Positions 1-11,330 of a stretch of 64,000 bases of DNA are shown in pieces. The translations under genes and the position numbers were made by a program. The number at the start of each line of letters is the position of its first letter. Within the stretch, counting starts at the first letter, position 1. The notes beneath the pieces were generated by a model. The model made no database searches and was not told the DNA's origin. It saw only the letters and a list, made by a program, of their open reading frames with translations. This stretch comes from Amyelois transitella (taxonomy: Eukaryota; Arthropoda; Insecta; Lepidoptera; Pyralidae), in contig NC_083511.1 of assembly GCF_032362555.1 (NCBI RefSeq), positions 1,054,001 to 1,118,000 of the forward strand, in the 5' to 3' direction.

Positions 1-1392
1 TATATATCATTTTCCTAAATGAAAAAGTAGTATTAAGTTATCGTTGTATATTTTTAGCATTTATTTTAGATGTATGTATATTTTGTCACTGCTCCTCAGT
101 TTATAAATCAAATACTCGATCCCAAAACTCTGTCAGACCAATTTTGTATTAAGTAATTTATTTATTAATTGCCCACCGATCCTATGTTATTTAAATTAAA
201 AACAAAATAGTACAACAAACCACTAAGATTACTAGACAGCAGAGAGGGACATTATATCGTTGGGTCATCCCGTCTCCAAATTGTGGTGGGCCCACGTTTC
301 TCCAAGGAAACGCAGACATGCCGCTCAGAACCTAGAAAAAACTTTAGTTTTCTTTGAATAAGTCAATATTTGTCGCACATTACCTACACGTAACCCACGT
401 CGTTTTAATTCTCAATTCAATGTAATTAATGTATAAAAATGATTTATGTTAATTTGTGATAAATTTTTAATTAAGCCTAAGACATTATTTTAAGACTGTG
501 TTTCTTTAAGCTTCTTACATATTACCTTTCGGCGGAGACACAAGCTACGTAATCAAAAAAGGGTTGAATATTGCTGAATGTATCGATAGATAACAGAAAC
601 TGGATCGTGAGTGCAGAATGACTGTTAACCGACATTTTTCATATCATATTTGCTAATCAATTCTTAAAACATAAAACGCACCTTGTAAAATGTTAGCTTA
701 TGATATTTTGTGCTATATTGGCCTTTAAAGTCTATCCCCGCATATCACGGCATATCATCTTCCAAGGATGTGTGTAAACTTATAATTTAAAATAGCAAAG
801 AAATTATCAACATTGGCAAAAAGCGAAACTAAATACCAGTCATTCTGAACTTACGCAATATTCCTCGCTAAACTAGACTGGATCACTATGCCTGTATAAA
901 GTTCCAATAGACTAGTATCGTCCGCGTCTAGTCTAATATACTTAGAGTTAGGTGTAGATATGATTTTATATAAGGCGTGTAGGTAGTTTATATTCAAATT
1001 CTCTATGATTGTAACAAATCAATTCGTTTCTCTGTAAAGACGGTGTATACAAAATTACTCTCGAAGCGTTTAGGCCACTGTACCGAATGTTATTACAGGA
1101 GAAATAAATAAATCTCAAAATTATAATGTTTTTCATTTTCATAATCACGTGGATCCTGATTCAGTATCTGATCAGAGCGGCGCTTTTGTGTTTTGAACCA
1201 TATCAACTAGAACAAGAAACCAGAAATATACAAATAATCACATCTGTATCGCTCACGGGGTAGACAGAGCCAACAATCTTGTCATGACTAAAAGGCAGCC
1301 TTGAGAAAATTAGTCGCACCAATGTCATTGCGGTTCATATGTCGTCGTGCCGCCGCGGTCTCCCCGGCGCCCCTCTCCCCAGCCCGGGAGCC
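1..1392. other. Intergenic spacer with repeat debris
   Basis: No open reading frame here has convincing coding character and I see no splice-site pairs. A short scrap of the (TATG)n-tailed retroposon family is visible near 1240-1300 (the 'ggggtagacagagccaac' core). The rest is AT-rich sequence in which I recognise nothing. Confidence 0.5.
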
Positions 1393-1462
1393 CTATGTAT
1401 ACTTCAGCGCTCTCCTTTGGTATACTTCAGCGCTCTCCCTTAGTATACTTTAGCGCTCACCA
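1393..1462. repeat. Short tandem repeat, three copies of about 23-25 bp
   Basis: The unit containing 'tatacttcagcgctctcc' occurs three times head to tail with small differences. It follows a GC-rich stretch at 1340-1392. No function is evident. Confidence 0.75.
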
Positions 1463-1772
1463 TGTAGCTCGTTATCTCCTGACGAATTTCCATTGCTGGA
1501 TCTGGTGTCTATAATAGGCGTGTAGACAAATTTTGAAATTGACTTTTATTCGCTAGATATATATGTAATAATAGCGAAAAATATAATATTTCAGTACAGA
1601 ATTCCGTTATAAATAATATTTTCGTCTTTTTTTGTGCCGTTCTCCGAGTGAGCGCCAAAACGCTCCAAGTGTCATGGCCGATGCTTATGACGTCATGCCT
1701 CAGTTAGCAAGCAACAGCTGAGCGTACGAACTATAGTGATCTGAGAAAAAATATCTGTTTTGTGATTCAAAT

Positions 1773-3776
1773 ATGAATGATAAAGTTTATAAGTGGTGTG
1801 CAGTTCCTTTGTGCAAAAACACATCAAAATCCACACCGGATAAATTGTTTGTGTATGTACCAAACAAGAAAAAACTGAGATATATGTGGCTCCGGCTTGC
1901 ACGTCGAGACCCAACCAAAGTAGTCACCAAATCTTCAATTTATTTCTGTGAGGACCACTTTGACGTAAGTATAAATTAATCATTAGATACATGCATAAAA
2001 TAGTTACCTATATCCTAATGTATCAAATAAGAGAAGGAAATTGTTTATTTCAATCGTACAAGACGCTCTTGTTGTCAATTTTAAAAGGCAATTTATTTTC
2101 CTTCCAGATGCCAAATGACATGGAAAATTATATGCAATATAGAATAATGGGTTATGTTTCGCAAGTTAGGATGAAACCTGGTTGTATGCCCAGTAAATTC
2201 GAATGTCAACCTAATAGGAAGCGATCGAATACAGAAGAACGACCCTATATACTCAAAAAACAAAAAAGCAATAATGTTACAGAACATGTTGATGAAATTG
2301 AAACTGGAAGTTCAGGTATGTACCTACCCATCATCTGGTTATGTAGTTTGTCTTATTTAATAGGTACGTACCTACTTTATGTTATTATGACTAGGATAAC
2401 AATAACATATTACCTTTATAACTTGGCTATCATGCTAAGGAAATGGTTTTAAATTAATTCAAAATTACATAAAATTTATTACAATCTCTTATAGCATTAT
2501 TAAATCATTTCATTAATTGTTTACAGGTCAACATAATTTGGAAGAGCTGGAACAAATCACAGAAAACCCAAAAATGATAAATAAATCTATTCAAGTGCAC
2601 TTAACAAGACCATTCAGAAGTAAAGCTTTGCAAACACAATGCCAATCAGTTACAAAGATGACATCTCCGCTGAAGCCACACCTGATTTCTGCTGCTACAT
2701 CTCCATTTAAAATCAAACACTTTGCTAAAAATAATCCATCTAGCCACAATGTAAATGTAATGAGAAGAATATTTAAAAAAGAAGAACGGTCTGATAGTGA
2801 TACTTCTTATACACCCTCTGTTGCTCATCCAGGTTCATCACCATCAACAAAATCTTTTGAAATGGAATCGGCTTCTGATTGCAGTGAACTTTTAGAAGAA
2901 GACAAAAAACAGGAAACTATAAAAATTTTGGATTCTACATTGAAGAAAATCATGAACAATCCACGTTTTTACATTGGAATTCCGAAAAATTGTTACCACT
3001 TACTAAATATTATTGAAAAACAAACAAGTATCCCAATTAATCATATTTTACTGTGTCTAAAAAAAATTAGATTGAATAATTCATTCCGTGAACTTGCTGA
3101 TGAGTTTGCCATGGATGCTACTTATGCTAGCAGAATATTCTCTAAAAATATACCGATATTAGCTAGTGTGATTCGCCCATTCATTGTTACATTAGATATT
3201 GAATTAATTAAAAAGAATTTACCTATGGCCTTCAGGCACCGATTTCATAAAGTAAGCTGTATAATAGACTGTTTAGAGATCGAGATACAAAAGCCATCGA
3301 AGGCAGTGAATCAAGCTTTGACATGGTCTGATTATAAAAAGGCTAACACTATAAAATATCTTGTTTCTTGTACTCCCAATGGCCTGGTCAATTTTATTTC
3401 CCCTGGTTATGGAGGACGTATAACAGATACATGCCTGGTTGAAACCTGTGACTTTGTAAAGTGTTTACAACAGGGTATGTGTGTCATGGCTGACCGGGGG
3501 TTCAAACATGTGGAAGTCTACTTACGCCAGAGGGGGATGGTATTAGTTAGACCACCAAGTGTTCAGTCTGGTACTAAATTTTCTAAGGCTGAAGCTAAGG
3601 AAACTAAGCAAATTGCAAGCCTTAGGATTCATATTGAGCGGGTCATCAGACGTTTACGAGAGTACAGTATGTTAAAACCTCATGCTTGTCTTAATTTAGG
3701 CTTAGTGAAAGTACTTGATGATGTAATAACTATAGCTTGCGGTTTAATTAACTTACAAGATTCGCTCATAAAATAA
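1773..3776 (+). CDS. THAP-domain DDE transposase (HARBI1/DDE_Tnp_4 type)
   Basis: Three exons keep frame: 1773-1964, 2108-2315 and 2527-3776, giving 549 aa. Residues 1 to about 90 form a THAP zinc finger: WCAVPLCKN gives the first Cys pair, FCEDHF the C-x2-H pair, and exon 2 has the AVPF-like segment. The middle is lysine- and serine-rich linker. The C-terminal half is a DDE_Tnp_4 nuclease with likely catalytic residues D381 (in IIDC), D456 (in MADRGF) and E504 (in RIHIERV), plus the SPGYGGRITD motif after D1. THAP fingers bind DNA, so this should recognise the element ends and cut and rejoin DNA. Introns are GT-AG. The open frame with all three acidic residues suggests recent activity. It is a mobile-element gene, not a host gene. 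Confidence 0.88.
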
Positions 3777-3822
3777 TTGAGAATAAATAAATAATAACAA
3801 GAAATTTCAGTAATTTTATTTA

Positions 3823-5402
3823 TTATTCAATACTTCTGTACAATAAAGGATACACATAGGTTTCCCAAAATGTAACTAAACTTTTAATATTTTCTAATAT
3901 AAAGTCTTCGTTGAATGTAACACATACAATTTCAACATTAGAATTTGTTGAAAAGTTAGGATCCGCTACACAAAAATAACACTTTTTAAGTCCTGTCAAA
4001 TACATTTGCACTTGTATCTGCATGTAGCATTTTTTTGTTGGTTGTCCGTTTTTTATATACTTGACAAAGGTTTGTTCGGTCATGGGACACTTAATTTCAA
4101 CAATACAATCTTCACACACACCATCTGGCGAACCAGCTAACATTGGATAGGTTTGGGATATGAAGAGTCCACAACTGTTTATTATTTTCTTAAGTTTTCT
4201 GCTCACTGAATCTCGCACTTTATTTTCCAAGTCTCTCCCTCGCTTCATGGCAGCCGTGTCTGGGATTTTTCCCCCCATAATAAGAGAAATTAGGGCTCCG
4301 TCACTTGTCTGGCAATGGCTGACATCATAAGCCCTAGAGGCTGTAATCCGGCCATATCTTAATTCATACCAAAGGCTATTTGCATGCTGATCTCTGGTCT
4401 TCTTTTCAATTTCAATTAGGATATTGTTATTTATATTAATTTGTTGTAAAAATGTGTTGCAACATTTTTCCTTAAACTGTAGTACAAGGTGATGCATGGA
4501 AACACTAAGTAGCTCATCACAAGTATAACCTGCTTGAAACTTCAACAGCTCACATCTTTCAAGATTTTTCTTTAGGCTTTCTTCTAAAAAAATTTGTAAA
4601 ACTGTGGAATTTGATGGTATGATGGAACTACCATTACTATTAGCCAAGTTCTTTACTGTAATATACTTGATAGCTGTGCCTACTCTGGATAGTTTGGATT
4701 TTTTCCAATAACACTGCACTTCTGTACATGATGGCTCCTCACTCCTACGATGAACCCACATAAGTAAAGCAATGGCATGTTTGCAGCCTCCTTGAGCAGC
4801 TACACATCATGGCATTGCACTGATATAACTTTTTCTTCATCCTTATCAACAATCAATGTAACTGAATACAGCTTAGCATGAACTTTGTGTTCTGGGCAAA
4901 TTTTACATTTCACAGTGCAAATATTTCTGTCATTCTGTACTTGAACATAACTGATTGCATCATCCCCATATGATGGCCGTGAAGACCTGAAATAAATAAA
5001 AAATATTAGTATAATAATAAGTAAACAAAGAATAAATACGTTCAATTTATTTGCGTAGATGTGATATAGTTTCATATTTAATACAGTAAATGCTTGCAGA
5101 TTAAGGCGACACATATTTCTAAGTTGTAAAAACAGTAAGGGAACGTTATTTGTAATGTATATAAGAAGCTAACCTCAAAATTAACATATGACAATCTGAC
5201 AATGTTAGATAATGAGACTTGCGTAAGTTAAACTAAATTATACCTAGAATTAAAGATAAAAATAATGTACTTACAAGGAAGCTTTCACATTTCGGAATTC
5301 AGAGGAACAAAAGTCTTTATTTGAAGCGAGAAAATCTCCCAACATTAACAAATCAACTCTGGGCAAATTGGAGCTATTTGCTTTGATGAAACCTGGTTCC
5401 AT
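3823..5402 (-). pseudogene. SWIM zinc-finger / YqaJ-type nuclease gene of the transposon, frameshifted
   Basis: Exon 1 is 5402-5275 (starts MEPGFIKANSSN). Exon 2 begins at 4986, phase-matched across a GT-AG intron. Reading stops at 4800-4802 just after QCHDV. A one-base shift there rejoins the downstream frame, which runs to 3823. The break falls inside a SWIM-like finger (Cys-His-Asp before the break, GCKHA after). The downstream part has YqaJ exonuclease hallmarks: WYELRYGRITAS, then AGSPDGV, then VEIKCPM, which fits the D ... E-x-K metal-binding core of the PD-(D/E)XK fold, and a C-terminal helix. Proteins of this kind degrade or resect DNA ends in phages; the role in the transposon is not established. 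A sequencing error instead of a true deletion is possible. Confidence 0.75.
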
Positions 5403-5599
5403 GGTGTATTATTACTGCAGCTACTATTTTAAATCACAAAATAACTACGATTAATTAATTTAAATGAACAAAAACAACAGATTCTAATAAAATGTACGAA
5501 AACAGCAAGAGAACGTCATAGAACTTCGCGAACTTTGGCAGTTGTTGACTGAGGCGTGACGTAATGCGCTCTGATTGGTGTTTCAATCAACATGGCTGA

Positions 5600-6042
5600 T
5601 TGCTGATTATTGAAGAATTATTTTGTTGAAAATAATATTAATCCTATGGAAATATTAGAAACAGAGTTAATTTTATGAACTTACATTACATAATGTATCA
5701 CCTAATAACAGTTAATCCTTGGTTCTTAATTACTGTCTACAGGCCTATTGAACCCACGCTTTCTTAAAGATTGTAAAACTAGTCCTAATAAACGTTGTAG
5801 TTATTCTATGGATTTTTAAATTGTCTCATCGTTTTAAACGTATTATTTAAACGTCATAGGTCGCCCATATGTAATCTTTTAGTCAAAAAGGGATAAAAGG
5901 CTAAAGGATTTTTGAGGACTATCTCAGCAACGTTCAGAATAGCGAGAATGTCAGGCCGAATTCCGCCAGACCAGTGCTTCTATCAAAGGAAACAAAATAA
6001 TTAGTCACAATTATTTTATTCCATTAAACTTATCTACATGCT
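5600..6042. other. Spacer between the transposon and FRG1 3' end
   Basis: AT-rich, no coding signal. On the minus strand an AATAAA-type signal (plus-strand tttatt at 6015-6020) lies about 25 bp beyond the FRG1 stop and is a good candidate polyadenylation signal. Confidence 0.5.
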
Positions 6043-8020
6043 CTATTTACAATATCTATCAGCTTTCATCTTACTCCTTCTGTCCAGAAGTGTCTCGTGT
6101 AGGTTCCCCTCCACCTTCGCCCTTTTGAGCTCTATAACGCTGCCGTCATTGACACGTAGTTTCTTGTCTTGGAATTTCTGGAACTTTTTGCTGTAACAAG
6201 AAAATAAAATCACAACATTTTAAGATTAGTTTAACTCAAAACTGTGTGGCTTCCATGGGACTTTGCAGAAATAAGTTGTGTGTCTATCGACGTATATTAA
6301 TTCAACAAATTTAGTATATCTCAGTGCTTAATTTCGTCAAAATCGGTCCAGTAGTTTCTAAGATAATGTGAATCAATTCTCTTTTCAACAAAAAATGGTT
6401 CATGTTTGAGCTCTGATCTTGAAACACATTCATTAAAATCATGCTACCAAATCATTTATCATTTTTGTAAGGACTGTTTCTCTAGCTGACATTTTTTCGA
6501 CGAAGCTTGCAGTGGATTGAATTCTTTGAAAAATCATATGATTCCTATAATGTTGACTTACTAACAAAGCCTGTTGCTAATTAAACACCTATTATTAGTT
6601 TAGATTTTTAACTTACACATAGTTGACTTCAACTTCAGCAAGGTCTCCTTGTTCCTCGGCAGGCAACACCACAGTATTCACCTCTCTCGTCTTGTTGCTG
6701 CGTATACTGCAGAACTCCGTATCTCCCGCAGACAAACTCTGTGCCACCACGGAGTCTTCACTGTTGACTGACATGAACTTGTTGACGGAGCTAAGGATGG
6801 CTGTTTTACCTGAAATATTTATTTTTTTAAGTGATGTTTGAAATTTCCTATAAGGAATTAAAAAACAAATTTCATTTTCAACATCCAATAGTAACAACTG
6901 ATACAGAGATCTTTTGTTTTCTTCAAAATTTTCTAATAAAGTGATGAACAAAAATTATTATTTACATTCTGCACACCTCTTCTTCCTAATTCCTACATGC
7001 CTCTGAGAGCCTCTGAGAGGAGCCTGGAGTGTGCCTCTTTATCAACATTGTGTAAAATCTTAAGTGTAATTTTGTGAGAAAATAAGTGGTTCACTATAGT
7101 GAACCACAAAACCGAAGTGGTTTAAGTACCATCAAAAAAATGTCAAAGTTTGCATACATACATACATATGATCACGTCTATATCCCTAGTGGGGTAGAAA
7201 GAGCCACCAGTCTTGAAAAGACTGATAGGCCACGCTCAGCTGTTTGGCTTAGTGATAGAATTGAGAGTCACAAAGTTTGGATGACAATATATGAAGTGTG
7301 CTTGTTTTTCAAATCACTTGAGATTTTTTGATACTATCAAACATCAGCAAGCCCTCGCTGCTAGTTAATAAATAAAGACTAACCATCTTGAAAAACAGGC
7401 TCCCACTGCTCCATAGCTCCAACGGCATCTGATCTTCCGATAACAACACCATCCTTAGAGACACCCAAATATTTTCCGTAACCTGATTTCAATGCGAATT
7501 TATTTTCTCCAGCTGGGAATGCTGTAAATATCTCCTCTGGTGAGGGACCTTCTGTGTCTCCATGTGGAGCCCCAATTGTGAATAAACCATTGTCAAGAGC
7601 TGATATGTAGGCATTATTTCCAAACTCAATTGATATGGGACCAGTAATATCCTCAATTCTGTTCACTCGCCACCAACCGCCATGTTTTAGACTGTCCTCA
7701 TCAACTTTGGAGTCTTCAGATGTTTCCTTTTTCTTATGTTTGCGTTTTTTTGCCCTAAAATATAAACGGAAATTATCAGTATTATATTTGCATGTAAGAT
7801 AAATAAAAAAAATGGTGCTCCAAGACTTAGTTCGATATCCAGAACAATCAGAGCTATGGCGTGGTCTAGACCTACAGCACAGACCTAGGTAGGTCTATCC
7901 TGGTGATCATTACACAAAGTACTACTCCGTGCTGCTGTTGTCATGATCTAAAACTTACTTGGGTTTATCTCCTTTGAGTATTAATTTTCCTCGTTTGATG
8001 GCAGCATACTCGTCAGCCAT
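6043..8020 (-). CDS. FRG1: FRG1 homologue, actin-bundling / RNA-processing beta-trefoil protein
   Basis: Four exons: 8020-7959, 7754-7384, 6809-6617 and 6190-6043. Together they give 257 aa, against 258 in human FRG1, with every junction GT-AG and in phase. The N-terminus [17 protein letters not shown] is followed by a lysine-rich nuclear/nucleolar signal (KKRKHKKKE). Next is the fascin-like beta-trefoil with strongly conserved blocks ([36 protein letters not shown]-like [10 protein letters not shown]). The C-terminus has the family's [14 protein letters not shown] and [19 protein letters not shown] ends. FRG1 proteins are nuclear, associate with spliceosomal material and can bind F-actin. 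The start is fixed by alignment with the family N-terminus. Intron 2 (6810-7383) carries a (TATG)n-tailed retroposon fragment. Confidence 0.96.
7148..7275 (-). repeat. (TATG)n-tailed retroposon fragment in FRG1 intron 2
   Basis: Reading rightwards there is an atacatacatatgatcacg tail, then the conserved core (ggggtaga, gtcttgaaaagactgat, gctgtttggctta). Only the tail-proximal half of the family consensus is present. The minus orientation puts the tail at the left. Confidence 0.8.
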
Positions 8021-10500
8021 ATCAATAAAAAAGCTCGCACAAATTGAGTTACTAATAAACTACCAATGTATTGTTCCTTTTGATCAATAGCGTAGGTTTG
8101 ATATAAATTACAAATGGTTTAAATGTTTTTGATATCATTCATCAACATCAATTTCAGATTCCAGCACCGCACGTTACCAACTATCTCAGATCAAAAAACG
8201 CTAACTTACACCTATAAAAGCGCAAAATTGCCAAGAAAACGCTAAAGATCTTTTAGCAGATTTAACTACTACTAATAATATAGTTATGTTAATAGGTTAC
8301 TACCACATCAGTGAATTAAGTTATGTAGTAATAAATGTTATGGGGACGTGACCAGCGTGCCAAATAGGAGGCATATCTCCAAACTATTTATTTCCTTTTT
8401 AACAACTCTATAATGACGCGACGTGATGTTTTTGAGTATTTTTGTTGATTAGGTGGTTCATCATTACAGATATTTGATCATGATTTCGAAAAAACTTTGT
8501 TAATTAATCATTGATAAGACTCTTTTTTTGTAAAGACATATTCAGTGAAATTATGTGTTATATTGATAGCATTGACGATAAACTTCTTGAATCTTGTTTT
8601 TTATCTCAGATTTACCTCAAAACTGCCTATGATCTCCAAATATAGCATTTTAAAAAGCGCTAATTAACTGAAAATCAATTTCTGGCTAAGATTTCATAGC
8701 TCTCTGAAAGATAAGTTGGCAACACTGAATTCAGCTTGTTTACACGTTTTGACAGTGACCGATGGAAGTGACATTATTGACTTCGGACGACATCGAACTC
8801 TAATCGAATTTGATGTTGCCATATGAAACGAGCAGTTGTGTTGCCGTGAAGAGTGATTTCTACCATAAAGTATCCAATTTATGTCAAAGATTTCTATGCA
8901 CTCATTTCGTCTTATTTTCTCTCTTTTTAGCTGTGCGGTTATCTGGAGTGGCAGGTAGAAAAGATAGCATTATTGTTTTCAACGTCCTTAAATAAGTAGT
9001 AATAGATCAGAGATAAAAAAAACGTTGGGACTTTTATGTGGGTGCATTGAGAGGGACAACGGTTTGATTTTTCGTCTTCCTTCTGGCGTACGTCCCAGTA
9101 AAATATTCAAAACATTCAACATTTTATACCTATGCGTAATAGGTATGTAGGTCAACTCAAGAATGTTTGATAGTTTGCTTTACACACCGTGATTGAAACT
9201 TTTGTGACAAAAATATTCAGTCTATCTCACTAGAACCATTGAGTGGTCCCATCGTGGTGCAAGGCAACCGAGACGGTATCTATTTTTTTGTTACGTGCGC
9301 AGATTGACCTGCACTAGCACCTAGGTCATAACTGAAAATCAGCGTATTGCTCTACAGCAATAAATTCGTTGATTTGTGACCTTTTTGTATTGCTGCAACT
9401 CACACCCAATTAATTTGTATTTCATATGAAATTGTAGATCGTGTGTAGCAAATCAAATAAATGAATTATCTATCTATCTATTGTAGGTGAAACTAAATGA
9501 GAAATCGTCCCAGCATGGGAGTAGTAAACGTAATATTTTTAGGGTGGGTATGTACGAAACGACTTGTTGGCTCTCACTCACGAGCTCTACAAAATAAACC
9601 AGGTATGTCTCGGACGCAATAACTGCGGGTAATCAAAGTTAATGAAGAGAAGAAGACATGCTATTTTTTGGCGGCGGCCTACTAGACAGTGTTATTTCGG
9701 GTCTAGGCTTTGAGGTATGAAAGGAATAAGGATATCTCGTTCAACATTGGCTGGAAGTCTTTTGATGGTAGGGAGCTCAAAAGTAATAAAACATTTTAAT
9801 TTTACCATTATTTCGTTAATTAAGATAAAATGTCAAAACACAATGTCATAATTTACGAGAAGTAGATCGGAGTAGGTATGCACTTTGTTGTAGTCGCTGC
9901 AAATTGAAGCGGTCCTGCGCTTTGACTGCCTATATAGTTTGGAAAGCAACTGCTGTGGCTGAAAATTGACAAGAAAAAACAAGCGCCAGTCAATGTGTGC
10001 AAAAGTGACCTCTGACGTCAACAGGCACCGCTACACCTTTGCGAAATTAAACATTTCTCCATGACTTAAAATAATTTTATTGAAGTACAAATATGACAGT
10101 GAAATAGTTGCATGCATTTAAATTATAATTGCTTATCTACATGTGGGCTAATACCTAACGCTCTTCGAAAATAATCAATCAATTGAGCCCATATAATATC
10201 AATTTTATAAAAAAAGTTATACAAGCGACACGCAATAGAGTAGTGAGTACACACGACACGATGTTCGCTTCAAATCGATTATTTAAAGTAAAATCTAAAC
10301 GTGATGATGAATCACTACAATATACCCTATATTTCATTAATCCATGTGTTAGTTATCTATCAAATAGATATTTTAAACCGTAACAACTACCCCCACCAAT
10401 TTATTTTAGACAAAGCGAATCAATTCTATAATAGATCTAGATTTTAGACAACGTAAGAATATAAGTGACCAATTTCATACGTAAGCTAAGTGAAACAAAA
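8021..10500. other. Intergenic spacer upstream of FRG1
   Basis: Contains the presumed FRG1 promoter just above 8020, without a TATA box I can assign. A tatc microsatellite lies at 9465-9483. No reading frame here has coding character. A dispersed-repeat origin is possible for 9230-9420, but I do not recognise a family. Confidence 0.45.
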
Positions 10501-10589
10501 TAAAAAGATATAGCACATAGTACAATATAACCGTTAAGCCCTAAAATAAAAACATCAATTAAAAGTCTCGAGACATCAAGAAGAATTTA

Positions 10590-11125
10590 AAGAGACATGT
10601 CGATGATCGCAGTTCTTGAGTCTTCTTGGTTTCGTTGGGTCTTCAATCCAGGGCCGATTCGGGTGACGGACGCCGAGGTATTTTGCACACATTGCTAGCG
10701 ATATTAAATTATGTCGAAATAGAGTTAAAAAAATTTCAGATAGTCTTGAAAAATCAACAGTAATATAAAACAAAATAATGTAACTCTATTTCAACATTAT
10801 AAAATAACGACAAAAAATTACGCCCGCCGAGTACAACTGTGTCATTTGAAAAAGGAATGTTGCAACTTTTGACAGATAGAGAAACGATGTTCAATTTAAA
10901 AATCGAAATATAAAAAATGTTGCAACATTTTGAATAGTGATGTGCAATTGTTCTGGACGCGCGTTAAATATAGTGAGCGACCATACCTGGCCCGGGTCGC
11001 TCCACTTGAGCGCCCAGGCGGTTCCTCTTCTCAGCCCGACGATAAACAAAACACCGTTTTCGGTAACCATAAGGCACTCGTATATTTCAACTTTGATCTT
11101 TGTATATAAAATAAATCTTTGGCGT
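10590..11125 (-). other. Exon-like pair of unknown origin
   Basis: On the minus strand, a frame open from about 11122 to 10989 encodes residues including EIYECLMVTENGVLFIVG and AWALKWSDPGQ. It ends at a good donor (CAG before GTATGG). A second frame from about 10697, after a weak AG, would continue in phase to a stop near 10595 and end in IIDMSL. GC content is higher than in the surroundings. I recognise no family, the acceptors lack pyrimidine tracts, and the piece lies just downstream of the SCAF stop. It may be a gene fragment, a small gene or chance. Confidence 0.25.
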
Positions 11126-11330
11126 TATTTTCGGCGAACGGTCGACTCTCAGTTATGCGTTCTTATTTCAAATAAAGTTTAAAGATGAAGCAATATGTTT
11201 AGAACTCTTTTTTTTTAAGTTTAATGTCAAAAGAACGCATAGCTAAGATTCGCTTGCTCTGTCGTCCTCGGGCAAGACGTCACCCGAATCATTTCCACTG
11301 GAAATATCCCATTTTCCACTTCTTCCGATG

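Larger units (their letters stand above)
1660..5600. mobile_element. ISL2EU-like DNA transposon, two genes, nearly complete
   Basis: A plus-strand THAP/DDE transposase gene (1773-3776) and a minus-strand SWIM/YqaJ-type gene (5402-3823) face each other tail to tail with only 46 bp between them. The outer flanks are imperfectly inverted: around 1683-1716 the left side reads tgacgtcatgcctcag, and the reverse complement of about 5537-5568 reads tacgtcacgcctcag. Pairing a DDE transposase with a YqaJ-type nuclease is, to my knowledge, the hallmark of the ISL2EU superfamily of eukaryotic DNA transposons. The exact ends and the target-site duplication are not resolved. The nuclease gene carries a frameshift, so this copy is probably not autonomous, although the transposase frame is open. 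Confidence 0.8.

Noticed and set aside
2093-2287. Minus-strand frame opposite transposase exon 2
   Set aside because: Shadow of the transposase; no signature.
9465-9483. tatc microsatellite as a regulatory element
   Set aside because: Simple repeat in spacer; nothing ties it to a gene.
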